Source: Helicoverpa zea
Taxonomy: Eukaryota > Arthropoda > Insecta > Lepidoptera > Noctuidae
Assembly: GCF_022581195.2 (NCBI RefSeq)
Contig: NC_061459.1
Location: 6,324,001 to 6,388,000 of the forward strand
Direction of reading: 5' to 3'
Length of the DNA: 64,000 nt
This document shows, in pieces, positions 12,613 through 27,118 of the stretch. The position numbers and the translations under genes were made by a program. The notes under the pieces are model-generated. The model worked only from the letters and a program-made list of their open reading frames with translations. It ran no database searches and had not been told where the DNA came from. Numbering within the stretch: position 1 is the first letter of the stretch; the number at the start of each line of letters is the position of its first letter.

Positions 12613-15600
12613 TATCGCAAAGATACAGGTATAGAAAAAAGTGAACTAAGGCCGATTTAGAAGTTTAAATTCGTGTACTTAACAACTATTTCAAGTGAAT
12701 GCTTAGAGTAATCTATTCAGCGCTTGATTGCCAAAGACAACTTGATCAGTTCCGAGTACCACTAAGTGAAGTGCTAAGTAGAGAGAACTGTACGGCTAAG
12801 TACTTATTATGTAATCTGTAGTGCCGTCAATAGTAACTATGTTTGTTTGAAATTGATTGACGTACAGTCCATTCGCAGAGGTCATTACCCCCGGGACTTT
12901 GTTACCGTGCATATGTTACTATCTGAAAATTATGCCTACATTGATGTGGATAATGGTATGTTTATGGTGTGAATCGATTGTAAAATCTAATATATTCCTA
13001 GTTTTTTGCAAATTTGATCAAACAGGCTCGGCCTTTCAATTTTGTTTAATTTCCCTTACATATCTAATATAAAGTTGCTAGAATATGCTATTCCCTAATT
13101 CAGTTTTAATAACTACTAAATTGAAAACTTTACTTTCATAACCCTTTGACATTGACATCCTACAGAATTCACTAAAACTCGATCACAGACAAAATAAATT
13201 TAAAAAGACGAAGATCCCAATACTAAGTTCCATATTATCTGCATCAAATCTCGTCTACGTGCCTTCGTATAATCACCCGGATAAAAGAGGCGTGCTCACC
13301 TTATCCCGACCAAGTTTATCTACTACTATCCAAGCATTTCATAACACAATCATATTTATTCGTATAGTATCAAAACTATATGAACAACAGCTGGCTGAAT
13401 GGAAAACGCGAGTCCGAAATGTCACCGGAACTGAAATAAGGTTGAAAGCACAATTTCGAATGATTTAATACTTTTTGCTATGACATATTGTGCGAACGAA
13501 TTTATTTGGGTGCGTACCTACGAGCGGCACATATGTGCAGTTGCAACTCAGATCATTTGAAGGGGACCGTGAGGTTAATCGTTCATGATATCTAATTTCA
13601 TAGAAGTTTGGTCGAAGAGAAAAGATAAATACAAAGCTCGCATATCTTAAAGCATAAAAGTCAAAGCTGGGTGATGTATGTTAATAATTAGAATGATAAA
13701 TAAATACGAAACGATTAACCACAGACTTCCACTATTAGATGCTAATTTAGAATCATCCAAACCCAAACTTATTCTGAATTTGACATTTATTCAAAAATGT
13801 TTCATTTCACTTCATTGACTTGTTGTGTTTATTTTAGTTACTTTTTCACATATCAAATGCAGCCCGTACAAAGGTAGCGGTATTTACATAGATTTCCCCC
13901 ACGTGTTCCGTTTTGTACGTGATCAGAACGTATCGGTCACGGACCGGAGGAAATTGTCGCCTTATGCCTCCTCAATGGGCTCTCATGATGTCAACTGTTG
14001 CTGTCCTCCATTAATATGCATCTTGAATATTGGCTAGATGGTTATTGTGTATAACAGTTAATAGGTAGGTAAGTAAGTATGTATGGAGCAGTATGGCTAC
14101 ATTGGTGCCTGAAGTGAAGTTGGGAATGACGCATAGTTTTCTATGAATGGTTATTACTTCAAAAGAAAGTTCAGAAAATAAATATTTTGCGAAATTGCAT
14201 GATCTTTAGTTGTGAAGAAATCTTATTTTTAAGTTAAATCAAATCAACAAAAACAAATACATTTTCAGTACTTAAAACACTCGCATCCCAGTTGCCATCA
14301 GTAGACATTCTTGTCTTATGGTAAGTATTAATTCATTAAATGCTAATGACTTTGGGCGAGTGCCCATTCTCACCCTTGTCAAATTATCGCACAATGGCTG
14401 AATCCTCATAAAGACATTCCACACTTTTGTTTGTTTGTTTTCCATGTGTATTGCTTATTTATTGTTTAGACTTTATAGAATCATTTTTGTGATGTAACTG
14501 AGACATCGACGTAGCCAAAGACTGAATTCATAAGTCAGTCATTCATGTCTAGATAGATTTCAGACTCAAGTCAGGTTTTTCTCCCTCAGTTTTATTCCTT
14601 TAAATTCATGATGCTTTTAACAAAAGTCCTTTAACTATCAAATTCACACTGGTAGTTGGTAGCGTGTTCACAACTTCTAGGACAATACGGCATACATAGA
14701 AATTGCGTCAAAAAGTACGTAAAAATATAAGTTAGTGCAAGTACATAAACATCTATTTTAAAGACAGTGTAATCGGTCGTTCATACAGTATTGGATGAAC
14801 GCATTACGTTTTCAAAAGATCATTCAACCCATTGTATCCGAAAAGCGATCATGTGCTCAAACCCTTAGTATCGATTCTGATTCGAGGGTAACCCTTCAAT
14901 GAGTTACTACACGGGGGAGTTCAGTCGTAAACGGGGATGACTATAGTATTTACGTGTTGCTGTTGGAATGTGCTGAAAATTTCGCATAGGTGTTGTAGAA
15001 GTATTTTTAGGGGTAATTTTAAATTTATGGGTTATTTTTATAATTTTTAGGTTAGATTTACCCCTTCTTATAAGAAATATCTTATGATGGAAAATGGATA
15101 GAAAAAATGGTGTTAAGTAGAAAAGACTGAATTAATTTACCTATTTATATAAATTGGTCAGTGGGTCGTCTTAACCTGTAAAAATACCTATATAAAAAAG
15201 TCCGAAACAACGAAAACAACAGAACTATATAAAACAAACACCGCACAATAATTTACAATTCACCGTGAAACATGCAAGCACTGTAAAGATACGTCCGACA
15301 TTAACTATTGAAGGTGAAAACACACATTCTGAACTAATGTCCATTGTAAAGGCAACAAAGTACCCCCAATCAAACTAACGCTCGACCGCAATTTGTTTGA
15401 AGCCGAGAAATATTGTGTTCCTTAGTGTTGGCGGGCTCGTAACCCACATACGCTAATGTTGGCTACCTACAGATAAGTTAGAGAGGTATTTGTGCATTCT
15501 GTAACAAGAATTAGTTAGGACCTCAACTGTGTGTGAGAATTCCTAGGTTACTGTTTGAATTTGCCTTTTCGTGCATCTGAAAACTGTCTAGACAAAAAAA

Positions 15601-18600
15601 AAACTACTGAAATAATACTAATTAAAAAAATTAATGGCCACCCACGCAAATGGGGATTAAATCAGTGATAAATGATGAAATATAGACGACTTAAAATATA
15701 TTTTAGTTTATTTATTTATAAAAATGAAATTGTTTATTTTTAACGTCAAGTTCTTAAATAGCTGTAGAAAATAGAAGATAATATATAATAGATAGAAGAT
15801 AATAAATAAAGATACACAGTCTACAAAGGGATTGCTAATTGTTTATATTAAAATTCGCATTTAAAATTATATGCGGTTCTATGATTTTATTTTCGATCTT
15901 TAAACTTACCATAGTAATTCATGCGACGTTGCCTGTCTTCGTGAGAAACAAATGTAGAAATTATCGTATTCTTTGATCTTTCTGCCAGTTCAAAAATAAG
16001 GATTTTTAAAGATTACCCGTAATACAGAAACAGTTTTATTATTATTTTAATATTATGATAAGTAACTACGAAAATTAACAAATTTTTGTACACAATAGAC
16101 TACGAATTAATCAGTTTGTTTACTAATGAATCGTGGGCAACAAATATTGTTGTTATTCTAACGATAATTAATTCAATTTCTACGCTTAGTAACTCATTAT
16201 TAGTTTTGATATAAACATGTCATATTTTTTAAGCTTACCTTGGACTTAGACCGTATCACTTATCCACGACTACTACGAAAAAAGAACAGACTTTAAAATA
16301 CTTAAAAGCAAATGGTACTACTTTTATGGTTTCAGCCACTGCCACTAATACAAAATATAGGTATGTACTTACTTATTCGATTTTTAGAACATCATTTTAG
16401 CTTTTAACTTGCAGGAAGGCATCTTCACAAAGAACGACTCTCGAAAAAATTTTCATTAGATTTTACGATTAAAGAATTAGCCAGAAGGGATAATGAATAA
16501 ACAGCAATCAAAACATAATCTTTGACGGCGCCGACTTCGCAGGGTTGCCAGTCTCCGACTTGAGGGAAGTTCAATCGTACTTTAAACGAGTTAATCCCCT
16601 TTTATTAAATGTTGATGCTCTCCGCGGCCGGCCCGAGATCTCTCGTTCCTTTGTAACTAGTTAAAATTCTACTTTGTATTGCTAGCTTTTTGGCAATTTG
16701 TGGCGACGAGATTAATTTCAAGTGTACTCCTTATAAACATTTCTTAACTCATTTCTGTTTGTGTCTTTTTTTATTTGGCCTTATTTTTTATCTGTTTTCA
16801 TGTTATAATTTATTGTAAAAGATACTTTCTCATTTCCTTTAAAACTCACTATTTGTAAAAAAAATCTCTAACATAGATCTATTTATATTGATCTGGCTAA
16901 CGACTTTGATACTTCACATGACCAAAATGAAATTGTCTAGGTACAACTTCTATAAAAACAAGCAAAAAGTTACAACATAACACAAGAACACTAAAACGCG
17001 ATCACAAAAAATATGCAATCTTGTTTCTATGGTTCCAATCTAGAAAATGTCATCTCGACTCGGCAAATGAATTTACACGAGCAGGATAACTACAGGCTAG
17101 GCAGCCATGCATGTACTTCGTAAGCCTATAAAAGAAAATTTAATCTATCGGGTCCACAAGCGGCTCGTATAAGCGTTTAGTAAAGCTGTCTACGTCATAA
17201 GAGAAGCGTATTTTTTGCGAATGTGGCCGATCGGATTAATTTTCACGAAATCGTTTTACGGATTTCCCCACTTGCTGTTACTCTTTATTTTACCCCACGG
17301 TATCATCTCTAGGAAATTGTTTCCATGGATCCTTTTGGGCTTTGAGCAAACAAAAAGCTTGTTGGCAGCCGTGTTTATAGTTATTTGTTTTAGGAGCTGA
17401 TGAAAACGTTTCAAATTGGATTAGCGTACGTTTCTTTTATGTCGCGATCTGCTTTATACATACGGTACTTTTGCATTGTAGTGCTACCAAGCACCACATT
17501 AAGGAACCTTAAATTGCTTATTTTCATAGAATATTAGCGTTATATTATGCAACAAAGTGGTCGTAAGCACGAAATATTATAAATTCGTTATAAAGTTAAC
17601 GTAGTCGATCATAAAATTCAGGTTTCAAGTGCATTTAATTTTGTGCTGGAATGTCTGCAGGTTGCATCGTCTACTCAATTTTCCCGTATCGGTGCAAAAT
17701 AGTTTTCTATTCAAAACTTGTAATAGAGCGGTACATAAATACTAATTTATCGAACTACTAAACTCATTCAAGTTGCGAACTTGTTTAAATAAAATAAACT
17801 ACGTGGGAATATTTCCCGTCTAAATTGTAAATAGAAAACCGCGTTGTTTACGGTATCATGTATAAATATCAAATATACTGAACAAATGAGAGGGTATTAC
17901 CTTTTGAGAGATAACACCGGCGCCGGCGGCGGGCGAAATCATTTCCGTTGCGTCAATCACACGTCCCGGCCGTCGTGTCCGTCTACATACGTCCACTAAT
18001 GAGTTCGCGAGCCAGTTCAAATCGCATCTAGATTGAGAACCGGCCGCTTAATTATTTTTCGGCATAAGTACCATCAATTGCGTAAATCGATCTGTTAGTG
18101 GACATCGAAGTCCGTAATCAAACCAATATGTTTACTTATCGCATCACCAAACTAGTTGGCAATAAAGTGATCCATTTTATCAAAAAATATTGTTCATCGT
18201 AAAATATAAATCGAACAACCATACGATAGTTAATGGCAAGACGTTACATCACACCACTATATCTTTATTGGGGCAAGTTTTATAGGCATGGAAGGCTGTC
18301 GCCGCTGACCGCAAGTAGCGGGGCCAAGTCGGAAACATTAGGGTTCCATCAGCGTCCATATTTTCCGGCGGCGCTGAATTTTCACGGAGGCCGGAGCCGG
18401 CCGGCATCTCGACACGCCTTTGCACTCAGACACTAGCGTTGGATGAAGTGGAATTGTGTACCCTAGTGCCTCTCCACGCCAATATTTTTACACACTTTTA
18501 CAGTTTAAGATGTGGATTTTGTTCCGCTACTTTGGAGATCTTCCGTAGTCGTTTTATGTTTCAAGCAGTCTTAGAATTTCTAAGTGTATATCTAAGAACT

Positions 18601-21424
18601 TTGCGAAGTATCTCGACTTACATTTCTAAAAATATTTTTACTTTTGAAAACTTGTATGTTCTTTACATTTTGTATCGCCATATACCGTGCCATTAATCTA
18701 GTAGACCGCGTAATTTACTTACAACATAGAGTCCAAAGGAAACTTTTCTCACGGCCCATAAAAAATAAACATCTTATCTCATAAGTTCGGGCAGCTCTGT
18801 GTGAAATGACACCTTTGGGTATCTTTGTCGCCCAACAAACGCCGCGTGAAATTGAAGCAGTCCGGTCCATACTCCAGAAAATTTCATGACGTCAAAATCC
18901 TCCCTTTTGATTCTTTTTAATCCTGCTAAAACAGTGTAACGAATTGTTCAATTTTGAATACCTAAATATATTTTTTTATCACAAGATCTTTAAAAAATAT
19001 ATTGAAATACAGAGTTTATAACTAAGTAGTAGGCAGACTACATACAATATGCGCAGAACGCTTAAAAAAAGCGGTAAAAATTAACAACGTTAACTGATAC
19101 CAAACTTTTTACAGCAGCCTTTCCGTTAATAGTGCTCTTCAACTATAAACACAACTTGAACCTTGAACTTTACGGGGGAGCCTCGAAGTAAAATAAACTC
19201 TTTTACGTAACCTGGTGCACTTTAACATCGTTTTACAAAGTGCATTAAGTAGCTTTCCCACACTAAACAAATTACGAGGTCGCCTGTAATGAATATGTCT
19301 GCGATCTATCAGAATTAGAAGACCCTTCCCCTGTCACTAGTATGATCGATGTGCGGAAATGAAGACGATCTTTTTCTAAGAGTGTGTGATATAACACGGA
19401 ATCGTACACACTTCATCACTGAGCAGACACACTCGTATGTATGTTACAAGTTTTAGTTGCAACATACTTTTACCTAATACACAATTATAATTAGTAACAG
19501 TTTATACTAAGCTTCTTTAAATCATAAGTTGATTACTCTGCTAAATAAAAATTACAACTACAACTAAACTACTTACTTTTACAACTAAATTCCGACTGAG
19601 GTATTTCTGGATGTACATAGGTAGGTACTTGGGCCCAAATCCTTGGTTATTTGCATAAAAGTAGGAGCACGTAAATCATCTAAATACGGTTGTATAAGAC
19701 AGTAGTTAATGCCCACAAAGAACAAACTGTCCGACATGTGATAAGTGGCAAAAAAATCCTACAAATGCATCCGCCGCCGACGCTCAGAATAATTTATTAC
19801 GGAAAGGATTTTAAAAACACACATCGCCCGAATCCTCGGATAAAGCTGTTTTAAGAATATGTGAGAATTCTTTCAGGTGATCCCGAGAATAATATATATC
19901 ATTTCTACAAGCTGGGAATAAGAATTCATTTGAATTTATTTACGAGGGGAATGTGTTAAAATATTTAAGCAAGTGAAATTAATATTAACATAATATGTTT
20001 ATTGACGTGCAGTAACACATACAATGTTTTATGATATAAACACATATAATTGTATGAAGGACATCATATACACAATTAAAGAGTAAAATAGTCTTCAAGT
20101 TAAAAGCAAAAAGAAAAGAGTTGTAATGTTTATCACGACAAAAGCGATATCATTGCGATAAACATTCCAACGAAGGCAACAAAATATTGTTTACTCGTCT
20201 CTCATCTTTCCACCCGCAGTACAATCGGTCCCATTCAAGTTTCATTGCAATAGCTATTGTATTTGCTGAAGGCTCTACTGCTCATGTCGATTGCCAATCG
20301 AACGGTTCGCGAACGCCATTTGCCAGGAATGAAAGGCTGCTTGATTATTTGCTAATCTTGCCCCGACTGCCGACTATACGAGCACGCGAACGCTCCGCTA
20401 AACTCATGCAAAACCATTTTCATTTAGCTAGCACCAGTAGGTACTAGTTATATATAATTTAAAAGTGCAGACGACGTCCTGTGAGAATACACGGTGACTA
20501 CTGCTAGAGTAATTGCCGTCCCGTCGCGTCGTGTGTAGGATATCTACGGCGGATTAATTAGCTCGCTCCCACTACGAAACTTTTAATCTTTATAATGTGT
20601 GTACCTGTGCACGTTTGTATGCATGCATCGGAATATACAACGACATTTTTCAATCCACTATTCGAATGGAAAACCGAAACATATCGGATATTTGGTCATC
20701 GGACTGCCACCGCGAACGCCGCATGTAATCGAATCCGCTATTGAAACGATCACAGTCTCTGTTTGTGTAGAATAACTAAATTATTTGTGTTGCCCGTCGT
20801 TTTGCTGTCATATCGTAGAATTTCAAGACATTATTTATAGTTGAACTTCGAAGAATTTATTAGTCTGATATCGCAGTCATAGAATTATTAATGTGTTTGC
20901 TACTTATTTCGTTATGTACAGCACCGTATAACTAAGTAATTATGTATTTATTTTTGTACGTTAGCTTGTGTTTATGGCAGTAATGTTTCATTAATTGACA
21001 TCATTCATTTGTGTAGCCTCATGCATAGTTAGGGGAGGATCGGCAATACAGCTAATGATTCCCACACGGACAATAAGAAGGGGAGCTGTATGCGTATCTG
21101 TATCACTTTATAGTTATTTATACACAACTTGGTATAGCTCTGTTACTACCTCGTATTCAAATCATTTTGTTTGCTCGTAATGGCACATGGTTATTGTGGT
21201 TTTCGTACAGATATTATAATTTGTTATTTTGTACCAATTGATTCATGGTTAACCGATATAACTCGTGGTGATAAATATTAATCGCTATCTATAAAATAAA
21301 CTATAAAAAGTATTAACACTCAGAAGAAGTTACGAGTCTCAATATCTTATTCCAAAGAACTGAGCATCATATTCACCTTTACGTGAAGTTTCTAAAAGAT
21401 CTGCTAGTATTTCTTTTCTCACAG
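12613..21424. other. Long non-coding stretch with GC-rich patches
   Basis: No gene is recognised. Two patches stand out from the AT-rich background: 17915-18060 (CCGGCGCCGGCGGCGGGC and following) and 18255-18480, which includes CGGAGGCCGG and GCCGGCCGGC. Both could be regulatory or conserved non-coding elements; neither has a convincing reading frame. Short frames such as 18233-18436, 18439-18696 and 20187-20447 show no domain. Confidence 0.45.
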
Positions 21425-21442
21425 TCGAGCACTAGAGATAAA
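21425..21442 (+). other. Weak candidate 18-base microexon
   Basis: A pyrimidine-rich tract ending TTTCTTTTCTCACAG is followed by 18 bases (TCGAGCACTAGAGATAAA) and then GTAAGT. Acceptor and donor both fit consensus well, and 18 bases keep the frame. Such pairs occur by chance in 64 kb of AT-rich DNA, and no protein assignment is possible. Confidence 0.12.
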
Positions 21443-23253
21443 GTAAGTAATTTATACAAAGGAAGAGCACTACTTTGGAAGACGCAACAACTAGCCGCCT
21501 CCCGCTCCCCCCGGAGGAATCTCGCACATAAATCGCGGATACTGCCCTCTGCGGTGCTCGGCTAACTACCACCATTTATTTGCAGCTACTCTGATTACAC
21601 ACCTACGACCAAATGAATCCGATGTTTTGAATAGCTCACGAGTCCGCTTATTGGTAAAACTAAGCATTATTATCTATACTTAGTAGAAACTTGCTTCTTG
21701 AAAGTTAGAACTTTTTAAACTATTCGATTAAACCATAATTTAAATTCCACCTTACCGCACACTGCTGACGTACCGTTTAAAAAAACATGCTAAGTCAAAG
21801 AATTACCAATTTAAAAAATGACCAATAACAAAAAAAATAAACTGCAGAATTAAATACCTGAGGTGAGGTTTATACCTAGTAAGAGTATATTTTATTTACA
21901 CCTATTTTCGAAAGCCCAGGTACCTCTTCGATGAATATTTATCCTCATATTTGAAAATAGTTTGGGAGGAACGAGAGCATTTGATTACATATAATTTCAG
22001 AGTCGGGTTTGCAGCCGCATTACGATATCTGATTTCAAAAAAATCCGGAATAGTTGCAATGAATCGACCACTTGGAATAACCAAAATATAGGATTTAGAA
22101 TATATATTCGTGGTACAAAAGAGGATTCATTGTTGGTTTCCAATATGTTCTTTGCAGTCCCATATTTCAGTGAATCCAACCTGCGATATGATGGATATTG
22201 ATATATTTCATTTTTGACTGTATTAGTTATAAAGGAAACGTATTTTTGAGGTCCTTAATAATTATAAATAACATATACATACTTAAGTTTAGTTTTAGAA
22301 GCTTTTTTTCATCAACATACCCAAACCGACTTAAAATTCCATCATAAAATAGTGATTAATTAAACAAAATGCGTCTTTGTTTGTCCTCTGAGTGAAGTTA
22401 ACCTTTCAGAATGGAGCGCGCAAATAGAGAGCGGTTGGGGGTTGACTTAGCTCTTGATTCCCCGTGTAGCGAATGCAGGCCGTACTTCGAACGTTTGTCC
22501 TTGCGCCGTGTGCACGGAAAAATTACATCCTCATTGATATTTACTGATGAAAATGGATGAAGCTTTTGTTATTCATTACTCAGTTTCTTAATTTTATTTG
22601 GTTTTATAATGAGATATGAAGGGTGTAGGTTAGGTACTCCTTTGTCGAATTATTACTGGTTCAATGTTATATAGTGATGGGGGTCGAGAATAAATAAGCA
22701 CTTGTCGATATCGTTCTCAGAGTAAATGAGGAAAATAAAGAAAATCTGTGTGGGATAACTTACAGATAAGCCTGTTGGATATATCATCAAAACATTTAAA
22801 AAACAATTGCAGTGCGGCTATGTTACATGTCATAAAGTCTTCGGCATTCCGCATCCTTAGCTAAGAAATAAGTCTTAAAATAAATTAGATAATACCTAAG
22901 CATGTTATGTCATGTGTTATTTCATGAAGAATATCAACATTGTCTTGATCTCGTCCCGACACATTAATATTTATTTGGTGCTGAATTTATCGTTACAAAA
23001 TTCAATTTAGTCGACGACAGTCGAACGTCCTTTATCTATGCACAGAAGGTCCTTTTATTTGATGGGCTCTCTTGGATACCGTTGTCCTCTGAACTACGGG
23101 AAATGGTAAAAGTATGGACATCCTATATTTTATAGGGATGTCTTCAATATTTTTTTTGCGGTCGTTGTAAAGTATAATTTATCAACTGATGAAAAGCAAT
23201 TTTAAGGCGCTTAACTATTCTAATAACCATATATAAGTACCATGTAAAATACT
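21443..23253. other. Non-coding; two overlapping minus frames
   Basis: Two minus-strand frames (21997-22179 and 21902-22084) overlap in different phases. They could be one frameshifted relic, but nothing in either peptide is recognisable. The patch 22410-22510 is modestly GC-richer. No other structure was seen. Confidence 0.35.
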
Positions 23254-23302
23254 GATACTCAGCTGCATCAACATATTTGGGAAAGGCTTGGCACACGATG
23301 AT
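23254..23302 (+). mobile_element. SINE tail fragment with internal deletion
   Basis: Reads GATACTCAGCTGCATC, then CAACATATTTGGGAAAGGCT and a short GATGAT end. This matches the 3' end of the SINE at 53684-54081 (TACTCAGCTGAATC and CAACATGATTGGGAAA on its sense strand), with the piece between the two blocks deleted. Confidence 0.6.
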
Positions 23303-26300
23303 TAGGAACTTAAAAACAAAATTAATTGCTAATATCTAAGAAATCATTAAAATTAAATACGCAATGCTATGTTTCTAAGATCTTATCTCTTATAAACCAA
23401 CGTTGAATATTCATCACATTTAGATAGCAGAGGCCGATAGACCCACATCAGAAAAACATCAAAAATGCATCAAGCGGAAATATCCGTCGACATTGTAGGA
23501 ACAATATTGCGTCTCACGCGCCGGGCGCTTGGTGAGCTACAGATCCAGCTCGTACTCGTGTTAAATGTGCCATAATATAACATATGAACGACAATACAAA
23601 AATACGGTGATAAATCAACAATTTATCAGTTATAAAACAGAGAATTTTGTTAAAACCTCAGCCATTAACTTTATTTAACTGCGAATATTTTACAAGCGCT
23701 ACAAGCTGCATTCACATTCCCCATGTAAACATTCGCGAAATTGCAGGCAATAAAATATCTTCCTAACTCTCAGCTCTCATTTACATGGTAACATTCATAA
23801 CACAATGAGGGAAAATAAAATTAATTTTATGAAAAACATAACTTTGGCGAATTCGTTAAGGGCGAACAAATTGCCGGGCCCGGGCCGCGACGTGACAACG
23901 AGCGCTCAGTCACAGTTAATGAGAGGTCACCGCAGACGCGTCGCGTCTCCCCGCGCCTTGTTTGCTACCATATTGTTTGAAATGGCGACCCGTCTGCCCC
24001 CCTGAAATATTATCGGCACTTCGCCAACTTTTTAATTATGATCCGCAACACAAGAGCCTTCCTGCCATTTTTAAACCACCCCTAACGTCTGTTCTGGAAA
24101 TGTAACATTAATTATATTATCATAGTTTCATGACTTATCTTTTAGTAAAATCTGCAAACAAACAAAACAGTTTACGATCCATTTCACAACGTAAATCTTA
24201 CAAAACATTGTACAACAACAAAATGTTATATTTTTAATCATTCAGAATCCGTTTTCTTTTCTCTTTTGAATATGTATTCATGTTTCTGCTCTCAATATTG
24301 TTTCGCGGGCCAGCATACACAATATCATCCTGGTACCCGACGGCGGTGTACTATTCGAAGCATTTTCTACGAAACACGTGTGCACGCCCCAATGATTATT
24401 ACTTCTTATACAGATTCGTATAAGTTGGCTGTACTTGTGGTCTGAACAAATTTCATGCTGGGGGAAAGCGAACATGCTCTGCTCGATGCTATGTTTCAAT
24501 AACGAAACCAAATCTCGGGTAGCTTAGGGTATTACGTTGTGGGTAATACCTTCGAACTCGTGTAAGACCACAGTTTATAGGTACTTAAATCACACCTCGT
24601 GCAGGTCAGATAAGCAAAACAGTTGAGTAATAGTCTCAAGCAGGTACCTATCTGTGAATCTTGTACACAATGTGGTGAGAGGGTTGATAAACTAATATTA
24701 ACAAGCACGTATCACAAACCGCAAGATCATGAAAATTTAGCCCGATCCCTCTCGGCATGGCATGGATAACTTCCATGTTTGGCCTCCATACATTATTTAT
24801 TACATTAGGTTATACCTTGTTTACATTGGTTGCCTTTTGGCAAACTACCCAGCCTACCGCAGCTAATGCGGACAAATTAATTTCCATTCAGTGTTTACCT
24901 ATTGATGTGCTTGCGTAATTTGTGTCAATGCTCCTTTGTGCATTTATAACGAATTGGATGCTTGAATGCCTTATGCTTCATCAATATAGAAATAAGTTTG
25001 CATGCCAGTAATTGTTGATCGCATAATTTATACCTCCATGTCTACTATATTTTTTAATTAAGAAAAAGCATTTAATGTTTACTAATTAGTTCCACGTAAT
25101 CGACTATCTAAGTAAGATGAAGATTAAAATGCAATCCTTAGAGAAGCTGTGAAAAACTTCGCTTTCGTTGCTAAGAGGAAAAACGGACGCGTTTAGCGAG
25201 GAACGCCCATTGCACTTTTATAGCTGTTTACACACGATTAAACCAACACACATTTAGAGATAAAGCTTTTCGATGTAAACTTCTACTCTACATAAATGTG
25301 TATTCTACAGTTCTACACGTTAAAGTAATTAAAACAGTTCCCAGCTAAAATGTAATCTGGCGACATGCGGACGAAATTCATCATTGATTTATTCTCAGAT
25401 TCAAGAGTCACGATTTATTAGCACTGAGTTTTGAAATAGCACGGCTAAATCAGACTTTCGAAAAGTCTTCCCTGACGGAGCATCACACATAGAAGGACAG
25501 AAAAGCATAGATAAAAATGTAATTTAAACGCCTATCTTTTAATTATAATCTAAACATAGTATTTCATGATTGTCAACACGAGATATAAATATAAAATTTC
25601 GCCTGTAAATCACTCCAGGAACAAAGCGAGCTAGAAATAAAGCAATACGTATAATTTAGGGGGTCGTATGAAGTGATTAAAGTAACATTTCCAACTAGTT
25701 GTTGGTGTTCGGGAGAATTATAATGTTGTTATCGGTCAAAACAGCGGACTGTGCAAATTACTACCAAATTGGTGACATAACTTCGTGAAACTAGTTCAAG
25801 TTCAAAAGGGCAATTATATTCGCGTAAACTTCAATAGTTCGAATCATTACGAGGCGAGATTACATTTGAAACTTAATTTAAAACATACTCAATTAACTTA
25901 CCTTTGATAAACAAATCATACTCAAATAAACTCAACGCCTTTTCACAAATAAAGTTTTTTTTATTATTTTTAGGTTGTGTGTAGTGACGCTAGACTAGAC
26001 TATAAAAAACCCAGTGACTATAAAAAAAATATGACAAGACACGTGTAAATTCTATTTGAAATTATAAAAGTTGACTAACATTATAACCTTTTATTTTAAT
26101 TTATTAGAGTGTTGTTTCCATCGACACGCAGTCACAGTTCTTTCACAAAAACAAAAGGTATTTTATTTAACATATTTCTTCGTGGCAGCCGCGGCAACGG
26201 GGATATTTCACTTGCTAAATACAATACGCCTGTAATGTTCACTTTTTTATATGTATTTACAAAACAAAGCTTGGAACTAAGGCCGCGAACAAGGTGGCAT

Positions 26301-26689
26301 TAAATTTATGGTGGAGTGAGGAGGTAAAACTCGTAAAAGTGCCTCATATGTCAATACCTTTTGAAATACGGTAATGGAAATACGAAATAAAACAGAAAGC
26401 AAAGTATGATTAGTGAGTGCCATACGTCCCATTGGCGCACTTTACGGCGCTCGCTCCAGCAATATCCATTTCAATACGATATATATTTAAATTTTCAACT
26501 CTATGGATATTTCGTGTAAAAGTTAGTTTTATGGGTTCACTGGTTAAATACCGTGCAATCTGTTTCGTATTGTTGTCTTGTCTTTCATCTTCATGAATAA
26601 GTAATTTCAGCTTTGTCGTATAAAGTTGGGTTTTCATATTAAGGAGCAACTCTGTCCGGCTTTCATGCCAAAACTTTCATTTAAAAGAT
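23303..26689. other. Non-coding with a GC-rich island
   Basis: Bases 23870-24002 are strikingly GC- and CG-rich (GGGCCCGGGCCGCGACGTGA and following) in an otherwise AT-rich region, and could be a promoter-like or conserved regulatory element. The frame across it (23805-24005) has no recognisable domain. The remainder shows nothing I can support. Confidence 0.45.
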
Positions 26690-26757
26690 AAAAAAAATGA
26701 ATTGATTTAGTTGTCCCATACACAGCTAGCTTTAGAAAAGACATAGGCAACAAAGAT
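26690..26757 (+). mobile_element. Probable left half of an old Helitron-like repeat
   Basis: The order AGCTTTAGAAAAG, CATAGGCAACA resembles the middle of the Helitron-like copy at 49748-49943 (TTAGAAAGCT, AACATAGGCTAT). Its right half appears to resume at 27494, after the LINE insertion. The similarity is weak and the start is uncertain. Confidence 0.35.
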
Positions 26758-26770
26758 AGCATGCTTTTTA
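26758..26770. repeat. Target-site duplication, left copy
   Basis: AGCATGCTTTTTA here is repeated exactly at 27481-27493. The pair brackets the LINE insertion and marks its limits. Confidence 0.85.
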
Positions 26771-26819
26771 TATATATAGTCCTCCTTATCGATTTCGATA
26801 ACGGCGACCCGTGGCAAAT

Positions 26820-27118
26820 TCACCTCCTAGCGTGAGCCCTGATGTGACTGGCTAAACCGAGCTTTGATTTGAAGACTCGGTCGCAAGCGCTGCAGTACAA
26901 CTGACCCGCAGCATTGAGAGTGTAGGTGTACGAAGGCTTAGGTCTCTCTTTTTGTAATTGGCGCTTTTCGTCTAAAGCCTCGAGTCTTTTTGCTTCGAAT
27001 AGCTTGACATTTTGGTAGATGTTTTTGCGCCAAGATGACCTATTTGAAGCAAGCCTCTCCCAATCATTAGGGTCAATACCGCAAGCCTTCAGATGTCTTT
27101 TGAACACGTCCTGTAACT
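26820..27118 (-). pseudogene. LINE ORF2 C-terminus with C2H2 finger
   Basis: About 95 codons remain. The N-terminal part reads DVFKRHLKACGIDPNDWE, then a basic/acidic linker rich in K, E and R, then a classical finger (C-x2-C-x12-H-x3-H: YCSACDRVF..LASHIRAH) and a stop. In lepidopteran non-LTR retrotransposons this segment follows the reverse transcriptase and may bind nucleic acid. It is a fragment of a truncated, inverted insertion, so it is not expected to be functional. It has no start codon of its own beyond an internal methionine. Confidence 0.85.

Noticed and set aside
18233..18436. 67-codon frame in a GC-rich patch
   Set aside because: Absence of stops is explained by GC content; no domain recognised.
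21902..22179. Overlapping minus frames as a frameshifted gene
   Set aside because: Neither peptide is recognisable, so a shared origin cannot be supported.
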